From positions 2,409,292-2,449,398 of the forward strand of contig FN649746.1 of assembly GCA_000310025.1 (NCBI GenBank): a stretch of DNA of 40,107 nt. The letters are read 5' to 3'. The number at the start of each line of letters is the position of its first letter. Position 1 is the stretch's first letter. Source of the stretch: Ectocarpus siliculosus (taxonomy: Eukaryota; Sar; Phaeophyceae; Ectocarpales; Ectocarpaceae). The notes beneath the pieces were generated by a model. That model was given only the letters and a program-made list of their open reading frames with translations. It ran no database searches and was not told the origin of the DNA. Positions 9,805 to 23,300 of the stretch are shown in pieces. Both the position numbers and the translations under genes were made by a program.

Positions 9805-12800
9805 GTGAGGATACTGCCTGTGTTGTTAGCATCTGTCCGTGTACGGTGAGCAGTCGTGTCCTCTTTCGAGTAAGTCTATGTATGTGACCACGGGAATCGA
9901 CCGCGCCGAGTGTTGGATCAGTACGGACATACGAAGGTACTGGGTAGAGAGAGAGATCGGAACGGTTTTTAATGTGAAGACAACAACAACAACAACAACA
10001 ACAACAATGTATGCAAGTACGCGTACGTGCAGTCTACAAAAATGTTCATTGCAGCTGGTGTCCCGAATTATGTAGGAAGGACGACACCATCCGATATCCA
10101 CAATATATTGAATGTTTGCCGGCCCGGCCTCTACTAGTCGCTATTTGCTCGAAACATATCGCGAAGCGGTCGGTACTGCAGTAACAAAAAAACATCACCA
10201 CGTCGTTCCTTTGTAATTGGGGTATCACTCGCTACAACTCGTAGCCTATCGATATGAACATGCACACAGTTCCAAGTGTATACGACGTTGAGCCATTTTA
10301 TGGGCATGGCATAGACTATACGCGTAGCTTCGAAGTTATCAACGACGAAAAGCCATCTTGTGGGCTTCGCATACCATGCGTGCCAGGTCCGTTTTGAGGA
10401 AGAGAAGACAACCTGCCGTCGCCAACTTGTGACTTGCTTCTGTCCAAACAGCCACATTTTTTGTGGTAATAACACAGTGAACAGCGCAGAGTTGACCAGT
10501 GTACCATAGGCATCTACATTTCTCGTAATAGCAGCGCAGAGTTGACCAGTGCTGCATCGACAGCCATTTGTCGTAAAACAGCGCAGAGTTGACTTCGTAG
10601 GCAGCTCCAACCGGTCCACCCAGCTAGTCACGTCCTGGGTGCGCATTTTTAGGTTAGGTTTATACAACAGACACCGCCCGGCAGGCCGTGGCCGTACGCG
10701 ATGGTCATGGACCATTACTACAAAGAAGTATTCGTGCAAATGCCCTCTCCCTGCAGACAGTGAAGGGACAACGGGAAGGACAAGAGGAAGGTCTTTGGCT
10801 AGGGAGAGGGAGGCCAGAGCTTCGAGTGGTGAAGGTTTCGCAACCGGAAGAGTAGCGACACGGCTCAGACACCCTCGAGACCCTGCCTCACCCGAGACCG
10901 CATACAGGTATATATTTGTCGGGGTTAAGTTTGGCATACATGTGAACCTTTGTACCTCTCACGAGACGGAAAGAGCATGCACCCCTTGCCGAGTGATGCG
11001 ACCGCGTGAGCCCTCAAAAGTCTCCACGTTAACGGTATCCTTTCTCTCCCCTCTGAAAACGCTCGATTTATTGAGCCAGTAGAAGAGACTCGTAGATGAA
11101 CTACCCAACAGTGCACCAACGGGTGATTCATCACTTGTCTTGACCTTCCTCGATCCCAAAATGCAGAGGGGTGGTTGTGCAGCCGGTTACCTTCTGCCGA
11201 CTCCTCTAGTTCCCCAGGTCCTACCCGCCTAAGCCATCCTCGTTCCGCGTATTCCTGCCTCTACTCCATCCTGCCTCTTCTAGGAACACGAAATGCTCCC
11301 AAGCATCACTGACAAGCACGTCCTACCCGCTCCCACACACATGAGTGAGAGAGGTAGAGGGGGGAATCGCATGCATGTACCTAGTTGAGCACCCGCCGGA
11401 GATGCCACCGGCCGGAAAACGAAAAAAGGAAAATACGAATATGCAATGTAGAAGCAGCCGAACGCCAACAACAACAACAATAATGCAACGCCACGCGCGT
11501 GATTTAAAAGGGCTGACAGAGACTACGCTGCCAACTGTAACTGCAGGAAGGTTAGGTGGAACTCGGGGGCAGCACGGCGAGCATCGAACAAGGATATCTC
11601 CCCCGAAACCTCGCCTGCGGGTGTCTCGACAATAGTACAATCCCGAGGCTGTTGCTTCGTGCCTGGCGTATTGCTTCCTCTTTTAACGCAACCCAACCCG
11701 TGCTCTGTCGTGGCTAAGCATGCATGAGAAGGATTCTCCCCCCTCAATCCTTCCCGTACTGTGCAAATGCACTTTCCTTACCGTGTCTTCCCCAGAAATG
11801 CCGTCCAAGCGTACCTGTCACCAATGCTAAAGTCCCACAACAGCGGCGGAGGCAACAGCGACAGGTCCCGTCGGCACACCCGAAGCCTAAGCCCAACGGC
11901 TGGGCAGCACCGCAGCCGGTGGTGCTCCCCCACGGCACCGGCAAGTGGACCTGGCAACATCAACAGCGTTCATGGCAGCAGCGGTGTTGTTGGTGCTGGT
12001 ACGGTCTCTTCAAGTCCCAAGACGGGTGTTGCCGAAAAGGGAGGAGTTCCGCCGCTTTTGCTTGCCCCGTCGGAATGGGGGATAGGGCTTGGCGGGGAGT
12101 GGGTCTCCGCTCGAGGGACCCGCATGGTCCGAGGTTCGTTTTCGCCGGGAAAATGTTTACTTCGGAGTGCGTTTTGCCGTGCACACTCTCTGATTCAAGC
12201 CTTGTCTGGTGGACCAAGCTTCCCCTACAACCTACGGAAAACTGCCATGACCCCGGCGATCGATCTCGGTTGATACAGTTCTCCGATGATCCGATGACCG
12301 AGTTCTACGATGATTGTGTAGCAATGAATTTATCCTGCCACGCAAGTTGCTTTCGATGGCAAGTCGTCCTGCGAAAACGAAGTACTCCGATACAGAAACT
12401 CTCCCGCAGCACATGTTCCGAAAACAAATGTCAATCCGGCGACAATGATCGAGAGGGTCAGCGGTCGGTCGCAAATAGAACACACGATAACTGCACCACG
12501 TTCCAGAAAAGGGCAGGTTTTGTTTAAGGCGTAGACAAAGGCGCAGACGAAATAAACCGAGGTTCATTGAAACAGCTCGAATTGCCATACTGTTTATACT
12601 GGGGTGCCCGGAACGTATTGCGTACTGCGGGCCCCCCTCGGTCGAGAGAAATATTGTTAAACGCAATTCGAGAGAAAACAATAAAGAGCGCTTGAGAAAC
12701 GTGTTCATGGTGCAATCCGTTGGAAGGTGACATCGATTTTATGTATACAAGACATCTGGTCTTGCGACCATAGTTTGGGACAGCTCGCTCAATCGCGTGC

Positions 12801-13410
12801 CTCCCTCGGCGGAAAACATGTCTTTCCCTCTAGTTTACAGCAGGTGAAATTTGCTAGTTCGTTCGCGCGCGACGGGTTGAGTAATGCATGTAACCTCGCA
12901 AACACCTACAGTACAAGTCCCAGTTTAGTACCCAGAAAATTTACTGGCACCATACCGTACCGGCAATGTTCAAATTACTGAGAATGACTTGCAAATTCAG
13001 CGTGTGCCCCCCGAAAACACCGGCACCATACCGAGTACCGGCACTATTCAACCGGCACTAAACAGGGACCTCTACTGTGTTGGCGGGTGTCTCAAAACAA
13101 AATTACATCGTGCCTGGCTTATGAGTGTCTGACGTTTTCTCGCGGGTATGTTCCCTTGGATCGTGTTTTTATTTTGTGATGCAGCCTCCGGTCGAGTCTC
13201 GCTCACATGGTCCGATATCCGGGGCAACACGCTTCTTCACCTCGCCGCGCAGCACAATGACATCGCTCTAGCCGAGGTAGAGAAAAGGGAGAAGGGGCTG
13301 TGATCCTCTCCCTTGGGGGTCATCTTCGATGTCGTTGTTGTCGTTGTTGTCATTGTTGCTGTTGTTGCTGTTGTTGTCGTTGTTGCTATTGCTGTTGTTG
13401 TTGTTATTGC

Positions 13411-13459
<49 letters not shown>

Positions 13460-13473
13460 GCTGCTGCTGTTGC

Positions 13474-13564
<91 letters not shown>

Positions 13565-13611
13565 GCTGCTGCTGCTGTTGCTGTTGTTGTTGTTGTTGTT
13601 GTTGTTATTGC

Positions 13612-13669
<58 letters not shown>

Positions 13670-14557
13670 GCTGCTGCTGCTGCTGCTGTTGTTATTGTTG
13701 TTGTTGTTGTTGCTGTTGTTGTTGGTGTCATCTTCTTTGTCACCATCATCGTCACCACCCCCCTCGTCGTCCAAGTCTTCACATAAGAAATCCCCTGACC
13801 TCTCGAACAACCACTGGTTTCAACCGGATTGTGGAAGAACGGGTAAAGCTAACACTGTAGAGACACGCAGAATGCAGAGGTTCTGGGGGATTGTGTACGA
13901 GTACTTGGTCATCACACAGGCACGCCATGCTTTCGTGCGGGATAGCTATCACCTCTGCGCGTGTCTGGGTGTCTGTCTGTACGTCCATCTGTCTACCGTC
14001 GTGCCCCCTGGATCGTTCTCTACTGAACTTGGTCTGCCGTTCCGTGGTTGCCGCTCGTTGTTTGTCTCGCGTTTTTCCTGCTCATCATTCTCCACGCAGG
14101 CCGTGTTGGAGTGCGAGGAAAGAAGAAAAAGGGCCCTGGAGAAACGAGACAGGAGGAGAGAACGGGTTCTGGTACGTTTCCCAGTGGTGGTAATCCAAAC
14201 ACCGCCCCAAAGACACGAGAGCCCGTTTCTCTGATTCTCCCCTTCGACAACATTTCCGGATGGGCTTTGCTTCTATACTTGTTCTACGGCAGCGTTTCTT
14301 GAACTTTCCGCTCTTTTGTGACCTCAACGCCCACGTGACCACGAACGTCTGTAGTCCAATCCAACCATTTTCTATGGGGGAAAGCTGACGTGGCGCGACA
14401 CCATGCTTCACCAGGGGGTGGCACTGACCACTAAGCACGGTGCACCCAACTACCCGCAACTGCTTTGCCCTGCAATTCCTCCGCACCTTCTCCGTAAGAA
14501 TTTCCCCGCAAGTCCCTCCCGAAGTCTGTTCTCACCGATTTCTTAATTCTCCCGTCG

Positions 14558-14595
<38 letters not shown>

Positions 14596-17500
14596 CCCTC
14601 TCTCTCTGTCTAGAAATACACATTCGGTGATCAACGTGAAGACAACAACAACGACAACAGTAACACAACCTCCGAAGAAAGACCTAATCTATCGAGACGA
14701 CATCCCATTCTCTTGGACAGGAGCGAGCGCGGCGGTGGAACGAGAGGACCCTGAAAGAGGCGGCAGACGGAAAGCTAGCGGTAAAGCCACCCACGCTCAA
14801 GAACAAAGACATACTAAAGCGCATCAAGGTGACTTCGATTCGCGGCACTACAAACCCCACTCCAAGCCTACCTCACGCCGGAAAAAACCTTCAGGCGGAC
14901 TGGTGTGGTGCTGACACAAATCCCTGGGTAGCAACAACGGCACGTTGTCGCGGTGATGGGACTGATCTCTACCCCAATAGCTAGTCCTAACTATTTAGCT
15001 TATCTTCAGAGAGGTTCTACGATGAACCGGCTGGTCCAGGTGGCGAAACTCGCCTAACTCAACCTCAACTTCCAGCCGTAGCCCTGACTGAGGACAGAGA
15101 CTGTACCAGGTTTTGAGGTGGATTTTCGCTGAAAGAGAACATTTTCCAGCTGTTTCGCCCCAAGCCTAGCCCTTGTCCCGCGTCTTAGCTCTACCGCTCC
15201 CTGGCTCACCCTCTTAATCGTCTGGTGCTTGACGGAGGCTTGCTGTCGCTCTGCGCAACCCCAGCCGTCCGCATCGAAACGTACGAGTTTTTAGAATGGT
15301 TTCACATACAAGGACACTAACAACAACAGCAACAGCAACAACAGCCACACACTACCAACCCGAAGGGAAACGCTGATATCTACACTGTGTGTCATATTTG
15401 CTTTCAGCAAGAGCGGGCGGAGCAGGAGAAAACGACCAACTTTGGAGCCAACACGCCCTCTGCTGGTGCTGGTGCCGGTGTTCCCGGTGCTGCTAGCGGC
15501 GGAGGTAGCGCGGGATCATCGAACAAGGTGAATTTTGTCCGTTCGTTGTACATCTAAGGCAAATTTCCTTTTCCACGCTCATCGCTGATTCGTTTTTTTC
15601 GGGAAATCCCACGGTGTGTGTTTGTATTCCTCCGGACATCATCGCGTGTTTCGTCCCCTCTCGTCCGAAAAACAAAAAATCACATTTATTTCTGTGACCG
15701 GTTCAGAGGCGACCATTCTTTACCTTGTTTTTGACCACGTGAAGCCCCAGCATGGACGAACACGTACGTACTTGCTTGCCGGAGCAAGGTTCCGATCTCG
15801 AAAAACAGACGTCCCGTTTCCGCCCTAATACACCGCAAGAGGCGGAAACATAGCACCCCCGGTAGACTGATTTTCAATGCTCGATTGCTCCACAACCAAG
15901 ACTGTCTGTACCGTACCGTACACCGTACCGTGGTATTCCGTAAGAGGCGGAGAGATGGCGCTCCTCCTAGACCGATTGTCAATGCTCGATTGCTCCACAA
16001 CCAGGCTTGTGCCAACTCCAACAATGGTGACGTTTGAAACATCTCGTCAAGGGATTTCCATGGAAGTATCGGGCTCTCCCCGCACCCCCTTGTTTGTGGG
16101 ACAATCGAGCTTTGATAATCGGTCTACGGGGTGCGTGTGTGTGTGTGCTCATAGCCGTGCATGCCGTAGTCTTTTGACCATTGACCTCGCATCCCTACAA
16201 AGCCGGGACGGAGCACGCCGGGTTCTCGCCAGACCAGGCTCTCACACCACCAAGCGCGAAGCGCCGTGAGGTGTTCGGCGAGTCGCCGATCGGTCTAGGG
16301 GGGGTGTCATCTCTCCGTCTCTTACGGCAATGCCCCAAATGTTGCGTCAGTCCGCACGTACGCCCACCCGTGATCCCATTTGTATACCCGTCCACCTCTG
16401 CTTCGCCCAGCACGCGGAGGAACTGTCAACACGATCAGCATCAGCCAATGGCGACAGTGGGAATGACTCCCTCATCGGATGTGAAGACTGGCTGCCGTTG
16501 CTGCCTAGTCGGGCATCTCGCCACGATGGCGATAGTGGTAGCGGCGACCACGGCGTGGGGGACGCGCAGAGGGGAAGAGGGGAGGGGGGGGACTTGTCTT
16601 CGAGCCGCAGACGGGGTGCCGCCGTCGTTCAAGCGCTCAGGGCTGTTCTTGAAGAGGCGCACATACGGCAGGTGCGCAGCGCATGGATTAATATCTTGTG
16701 CGACGTGCCATATCGTCTGGGCGTCAGTCTAAACCGCCTTTCGGTGTATTTTCAGGAAGCATCAGGCGGGGTCACGCTGGAAGAAGGCAGACACACTGGG
16801 CTTGTTATTATGTGCGCCGTTAAATCGCGTGTTCTTCGACAGGCCTTGTCCCTGTTCGTGGGTTTAGGGTTCTTTTGTTGTTCTGCTCTTTGTTTTATGT
16901 AAATGTAAACGCTTCGTCCCACTTGACCGCTTCCTCTCTGGTAAAGCGATCGTCTTGCGTCATGGTTTTCAGAGCTGGGAAGGGATGGAAGTGTGCACGT
17001 CTTCCGCAACGGGTACTTTTTCGGGCATCGCTTCCGTACACATCGTTTGAAGCGCATCCTCTCGACCATACGGCCTACTCCCACACCACCCGCCGTACCT
17101 GTTCACTTCGCACACACTGCGCTGTTCTTCGTTTTAGTCGGTTTCTCGACCTCTCAGCGCGTGATGAATATCGACGATAACCCACTCGCTCAATTTGCTC
17201 TTTTTTTCTCATCATTGCACTTCCTCATGCCGTCACTGGTGCATGTGTCTCGAATGGCTGTAGATTGACGACGCACTAGGGATGGGCCTTAACGTGTCGT
17301 AGTATTTAGCGCTTGATTTGCGTCTATGTTGGTTTGTCATCGTGATATTGTTACTGCGATTTGCCCCTCAGCAAAGAGCAAACACACTTGGCGGGAACAA
17401 GCGATCATATTAGCAGCTAGCTCGTTTCTGCATTCCGTTGTCGCTGTGATTTTCTAGCGGCTTTACGTGCCCCCTCCCAACATTGTGTGGTAAGATTACT

Positions 17501-18091
17501 TCGCTACGCTTCCCGCCCTTAGCTCGTGAACAGTAGGAGCCGTGCACGACTCATGCCCCCCCCCCCCTTTCGCAGACACCCGACAACAACTACGACAACC
17601 CTTCCCCCCAACCCCAACAAAAGAAGCACTTTGACGTCGATGAATCATGGCGACAATGACACGTGCGGCCGTTTCACAGGTGGTGAGGCTTGCTGGCATG
17701 TACCTGGAGGGAAACATGAACGAGGCGGAATGGTACCACCGCACGGGGGTAAGTAGGCCAACAAGCGACAAGAGAAGCCAGCCCTGTGTGTTCCTGTAGA
17801 GTTGATCGACTGTACCTGAACCAGACATAGCGGTGGTGTTGCCGAACAAAAGCGCACCTTACGCGAGTAGCAGGGAGAAAAAAAGACCGATGCTTGTGGC
17901 ATGTAACCTTCCTTGCGGGCCTTGTTGTTGTACGTCTTTTGGGGACGAACGACTCGCATCGTTCCGCGGACCGCGCGGTGAACGAGCGTGCTTCCGTTTC
18001 CTTCACCAATCCCTGCTCCACGTCGGTTGAGACGAACGTGGAGGACCGATCCCATGGCACAGAGCTACTTCGTGCGGGGACTACGCGAGTG

Positions 18092-18123
<32 letters not shown>

Positions 18124-20338
18124 GCTGCCCTCGGTTCGAGTGTTCGGGGTTGCACCAGCTAACGTATCCAAAACATTAAAAACGACACAAAATTTCAAGG
18201 CGATTCTACCGACGGGTGTATCGATGGAATTGCTGGTGAAGATCGGCGCGGCACACCCGTCCGATACCTTCCGCCGGAAGCAGGCTAAGGCTGCCATCCA
18301 GGTGTCCCTTGTGATATGGATGTTTCCTGCGAATGTCTTGCTGATGTTGGCGCAGTGTCTGCTGATGTTGGAGCAGTCAGTTTTGACGTTGATGCCGGTG
18401 TTGACACTGACGTTGTCATCGTTAGTGGTGTTGCGGGAGATAGATGCTTAATTTTGCGCTTTGGAGCTGGGGTATCGACGTTCCGTTGATGCCAAAGTTG
18501 GTCGCGGTGCTTTTTTGACTATCGTGCTTCCGTTGGACTTGGTGCTTATATGCATGCCCTTAATTCCCTTGGTTCTTCTGATGTTGAGACCAGAACAAGA
18601 CATGTGACACCCCCCGTGTGACGCCAAGCACTCCAGGGGAGTTCTACGACCCCCCTCCCGACTCGCCGCGTGTGTATTTGTATGTGTTTGTTTCCGTCCC
18701 AATCTATTCTGGGCGGCAGTTTGCCACACGGGGGTTACCCACCCTTCCTCCTGCTGCGCCTACTCCCCAACTTGTTTTTCACGAGCGAGGTGGTTTTGCA
18801 ACATTTATTTATTTTCGTTTTTATGTGACTATGCACTGAAGTAGATAATATTTCCTGTTACACAACGGAATAAAAAATGGCGCTTTGGTGTTGTCCAGGA
18901 AAGCGTGACACAACGCCCCCCCTTAATCGTTCGAAAAGGACTATGCCGAGGAGGAGAGGAGCACAGCCGAGGGGGGGTATTGGATGGACAGAGGGATCAA
19001 GGACGCCCTGGATCTAAACGCGAGGAACGTGAGCAAAATCACACGACAAGCAGTTGCAGCACGAAACGCCACCAATAGAAACAAAAAACATGCCATGCTA
19101 CAGACGGGGGTGAATCGTTATTATGGCCTCAACTCCAGTTAGCGATAAAGGTGTGCCGGGTAGTGTCACGTTCTCGTCCTGTTTGCAGAGGAAACGATGT
19201 ATGTCAGCCCTTTTTTCAGCTAGCAACAGGAGACGAAGAGACAGAAAGCTAAAACTGGAGTGGAAATTTCATAGCGACAGGTACGGTAAGAAAGAGAGTG
19301 CTTCCCGAACGCTCAAAACGTATATTGTACAGGCCGATACATCTCTGTCTGTCGGCCGAGCAATGGGACCACAATAAAATACAAACGATGAATTTATTCG
19401 AAATATTGTATGCCTGTTACATAGGCCTGATGCGGCGTAGTATTGCTCCGGCGATAACAAACAGCACGCAACAAGAACATGCGTTGCGTTGTTCCTGTCG
19501 AGCAGCGGCTGACGGAGACCCCGCTCATCCTTGGCGCGCAAAACGCCTCCATCGAGGTGGTGGCGGCACTCCTGGAGGAGCCGGACACGGACATCGTAGC
19601 CGTGAACGTGAGAGCAGAGCATAAAGTTTGAGGGTTATCGTTGTTGTGTCGACAAGAACGAATGGAGCAAGAAGCTAGGCACGACCCCGCAATAGAAGTC
19701 ATACGGTACGGTAGTGAGAGTAGTGAAGCACGGGTAAGCGTCATCCAATCATCCAATCATCCAATCGGAGGAAGGGTAGAAGCAGAAAACGACAAACAAA
19801 CATCAAAGCCAACATGCATGCAACTCACGCCCTTGTCGTGCGACGGTTGTTATTGTTGATGATGATGATTATGATACAGTGTGTTGTTTGGCAATCTACG
19901 GAGCATTTGTGTAAAAGGGGGGCCACCACAGACGAGGCAAACGAAATAATACCAAAGTCGGTCGATATTGTAGTCTTCCCGTGGTGTCTCGGCATGTACT
20001 GTAGACCATGCACTTATCAATTGAAACCTTCCCTTCTCTCTCTGCCAATGGATACACGCAAAGCTATAGGGAAAATGAGAGTGAACAAACATCAACACCA
20101 TGTTAAGACCTGCCTTTTAGGTGTTTTCTATTGATGCTGTCGTTCCTCCCGTTAATGTAGTTGTTTTTGTTTTGTCGTGTTACAGGAGGATGGGTGTACG
20201 GCCCTGGTGCTAGCGGCCATGCTCGACAAGACCGAGGTTGTCAAGGTGCTCGTCGCGGCGTACGTCGCAAGGGGACAGGGGGTCGACCACCGAACGGTAG
20301 GTAGGTTAGGTTTGACGATGATACCGTTGTCGTTGTCG

Positions 20339-20373
<35 letters not shown>

Positions 20374-23300
20374 GCTCGTGTTCGTAGATACCTTTGGTAC
20401 ACTAGACACCGTAGCGACCAAAAACCGATCACTATCCCGCAGAAGGTAGCGTTGGTCGTAGGACGCGCATTCGGTCAGGGGCATGCGCACATGTTGCAGG
20501 TAAACAAATAGATGGAAACGGACTAAGCGCCCGAATGGGAGAAACGCCGTATTCTTATTCGGAGTACGAACGGTGCTTCCTACGTCTCGAGAAGGGCACC
20601 ACGGATGGCTAAGGTGGCAAATGATACCCCTCGTTCCCTGTACCTCGCTTCAGCTAGCTAGCTCCGAGGGGAACGTTGTTGTCCTTGTTTTGGGCCGGGG
20701 GGCGTGGGCACCCTCCGTCACAACGCACATAAGAAGAGCTTGGAGAAGTCCAATACTTCAGGCTCGAAAAATATTAGTTTTCAGAAAGGCTTGGTTTTAG
20801 ATGCTCGAGAAACACTCCATCGTGAGTGTCGGATGATGTTGCTACGCGGAACGAAAGTGTTCTGTGTGGTCGGTGCGTGTGCTAAGAGGGTGTTTTCTCC
20901 TAAGGTTTCGCCGTACACCTTGGAGGTTTGTTGTCTGGGTACTGTACTCGCCAGACACTATCTGCTCTCAAGACGTCCATTTTGCTCGACTTCGAGTGGG
21001 AGCCATAGCTTTGTGTATTGACCCGCTTTATCGAAGCCCTTCATCCATCCGACGTGTCACCTGGGGCGTAGTCTGACGGGCTGTTTGCACACTCGTGGCT
21101 TTGTGATATTACTCTTTGATCACGTTGGTGTTATTACGTTTGGGTCCCTACTTCTCCTATCGGTAGCTAGCCTGTAACCACGGACGGAAAGCAGATCGGG
21201 TTTAGAGCAGAGATTGGAACGGATATACACGTGACGACGACAACAACAGCAACAGTGACATCAACCTTTCTACCTCTCTTCTTCGGCAACGCCGCCACTT
21301 CAAAGAGGCCAGAAATCAAATGCCTTGGGGAAGTCAATGTCAACGATGAGTGCCCCCCGCCCGTGTCCGCTTGTCCTTGCCTCTTGCGCCCCCCTCTCCT
21401 GCAGGTGAACGGCTTCTCCGCTCTCCACTGGGCCGTAGTGCGAGGAAACTCGGACATAGCCGTGGATCTGGTAGATGCGGGGGCAGCGATAAACACCGGG
21501 TACGTGCAAGGCAAGGCGACCACGCCGCCTCCGCCGATCTCGATCAGGGATCCATGCGGGGTTGCCGTTGACGGTCTGCCCTGGTTGACCGACTGCCGCC
21601 ATGCGTCTTGCCGCGCGGTCATGGGCATTGCTCGCCTGCTCCTCCCCCGTTGAAAAAAGCTCGGAATGCTCGGTGGAAAACCGTGTTCCACGCGGTGGAG
21701 TAGCTGATGTTTTGGGGGGAAATTCACTTGCTGTTGGAGGCGAGCCCCCAGGTACACTAGAATCCCCCGCCTATGATTGGGCGGCCAGGCAAGGCGCCCA
21801 ATGCCATGCGCGGGGAGCCATGTGTGCAAAATTGACGTACATTTTCGCATTTTGTTTGGGGAAAAGGGTTGCCGAAACCCGCTTCTTGCGAAACCAGCTT
21901 GAGGGCATGGGCAGCAGACGAACCCTAGGCAACACAGCCAAGCTGCTGTTATAATAGCATGCACCGGAAGGTGTAGTCAAAGCGTAGCCACGGGATCCAG
22001 AGTACAGTAGATGGCACCGAACGTGTGATGACAACGAACATGTTGTGACATCGAAGAGGCGAGGAGGCCAGAGAGTTTGACGTTTTTCTCCAAAGAGTAC
22101 GGCGTTTTTTCTCTCCAGGGTTTCCCCCCGAACGGTGACTTGATTCGTGAGGTGAACGTACGAGCGACACCGCCCTGTCAGCCCCTGACTAGGAACCATA
22201 TATCAGGCGCAAAACTTGAATGCATCACGTTGCCCCCCCCCACCCCTTCTTAACCTCGGGATCCGGACCGGGTGGGGCAGGAGGACCGAACCGCGGCTAG
22301 CCCTGTGGCGACTGCCTATCCACAAGTGTGCGGAGTACGGGTCGACAGACTGCCTTGAGATCCTCCTTAAGGCCGGGGCGGACCCTTGCGTGGAGGACGT
22401 GAGCCTGGCATATATGAGATCATTTTTTCCCCTTGCTTTCCTTATGGAGATTGCGACGGGAGCGGGCCTCTCAGCGGGGGGCTCGAGAGAGTATCAACTT
22501 CTTTACTGGCACCATCACCTCTCTTTTCCTCTCCTCTCTCCTCCTCCTTTTCGCCGCATTTGTTTTGTTTCTCTCCGCTCCTTGTTTGTTGTTGTTGTGT
22601 CTTTCTTTCCTCCACTAGCTGTCGTTGTTGTTTACAACTCCTCCGAATTTTCGTCAATTTTTGGCCTCCTTGCGGCTTGTTCAAAAACGAAGTAACACTT
22701 GCGGTGTTTCACATCCTGTTGTTGCGATGTGGTAACCACATACCTTTTCTCCTCACCGTTTCCGTTGTTCGTCCCAAGCCTAGACTACTTGTTGTTCGCC
22801 TTGTCGATACAGGTAGCGCAAGTAAGACGTTCGTTCTTGCCCCTGCAGAACGTGTGTTTTCAAGAGGCTACGGTTGCTTTGGAATGTGGTGAACCAACAT
22901 AGTAATAGGTTTACCAACTGTGAAGATCGTGAACAACAACCCAACAATATTAAGGTTAATGGCAACCTCGTTGCCCTTCTTCCTACTTTCGTGTTCTCTT
23001 GTGTCTCTCCTCCGTGCCTCAACCACACCCAACCGGCTACGGCACCGCGTATCCTGTCGAAGAAACTGGGGATGACACCGATGCATATCGCGGCCAGCGC
23101 CGGGTTCCTCGAGATAATGCGCATTCTTGCCGCTGGCGGTGAGGATAACGCCGCGGCTGTGAGCGTCAACATTGTCAGCAAGGCAAGGCAACGCATATTA
23201 TACAAAAATAACACATCTTAGTCTTTTGTATCGCAGGGGACGGGGACACAGACTCACCCGAGGCATTCTTCATGCTACTAGCGACTACGCACAGAGTACA

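Noticed and set aside
13237-13860. Very long open frames encoding polyAsn, polyThr, polyVal, polyLeu or polyCys on both strands
   Set aside because: All are translations of the (GTT)n microsatellite inside an intron; every frame is open because the repeat has no stop codons.
16977-17100. Possible additional gene 2 exon (LGRDGSVHVFRNG)
   Set aside because: A TTTTCAG acceptor precedes it, but no donor fits and the phase chain is complete without it.
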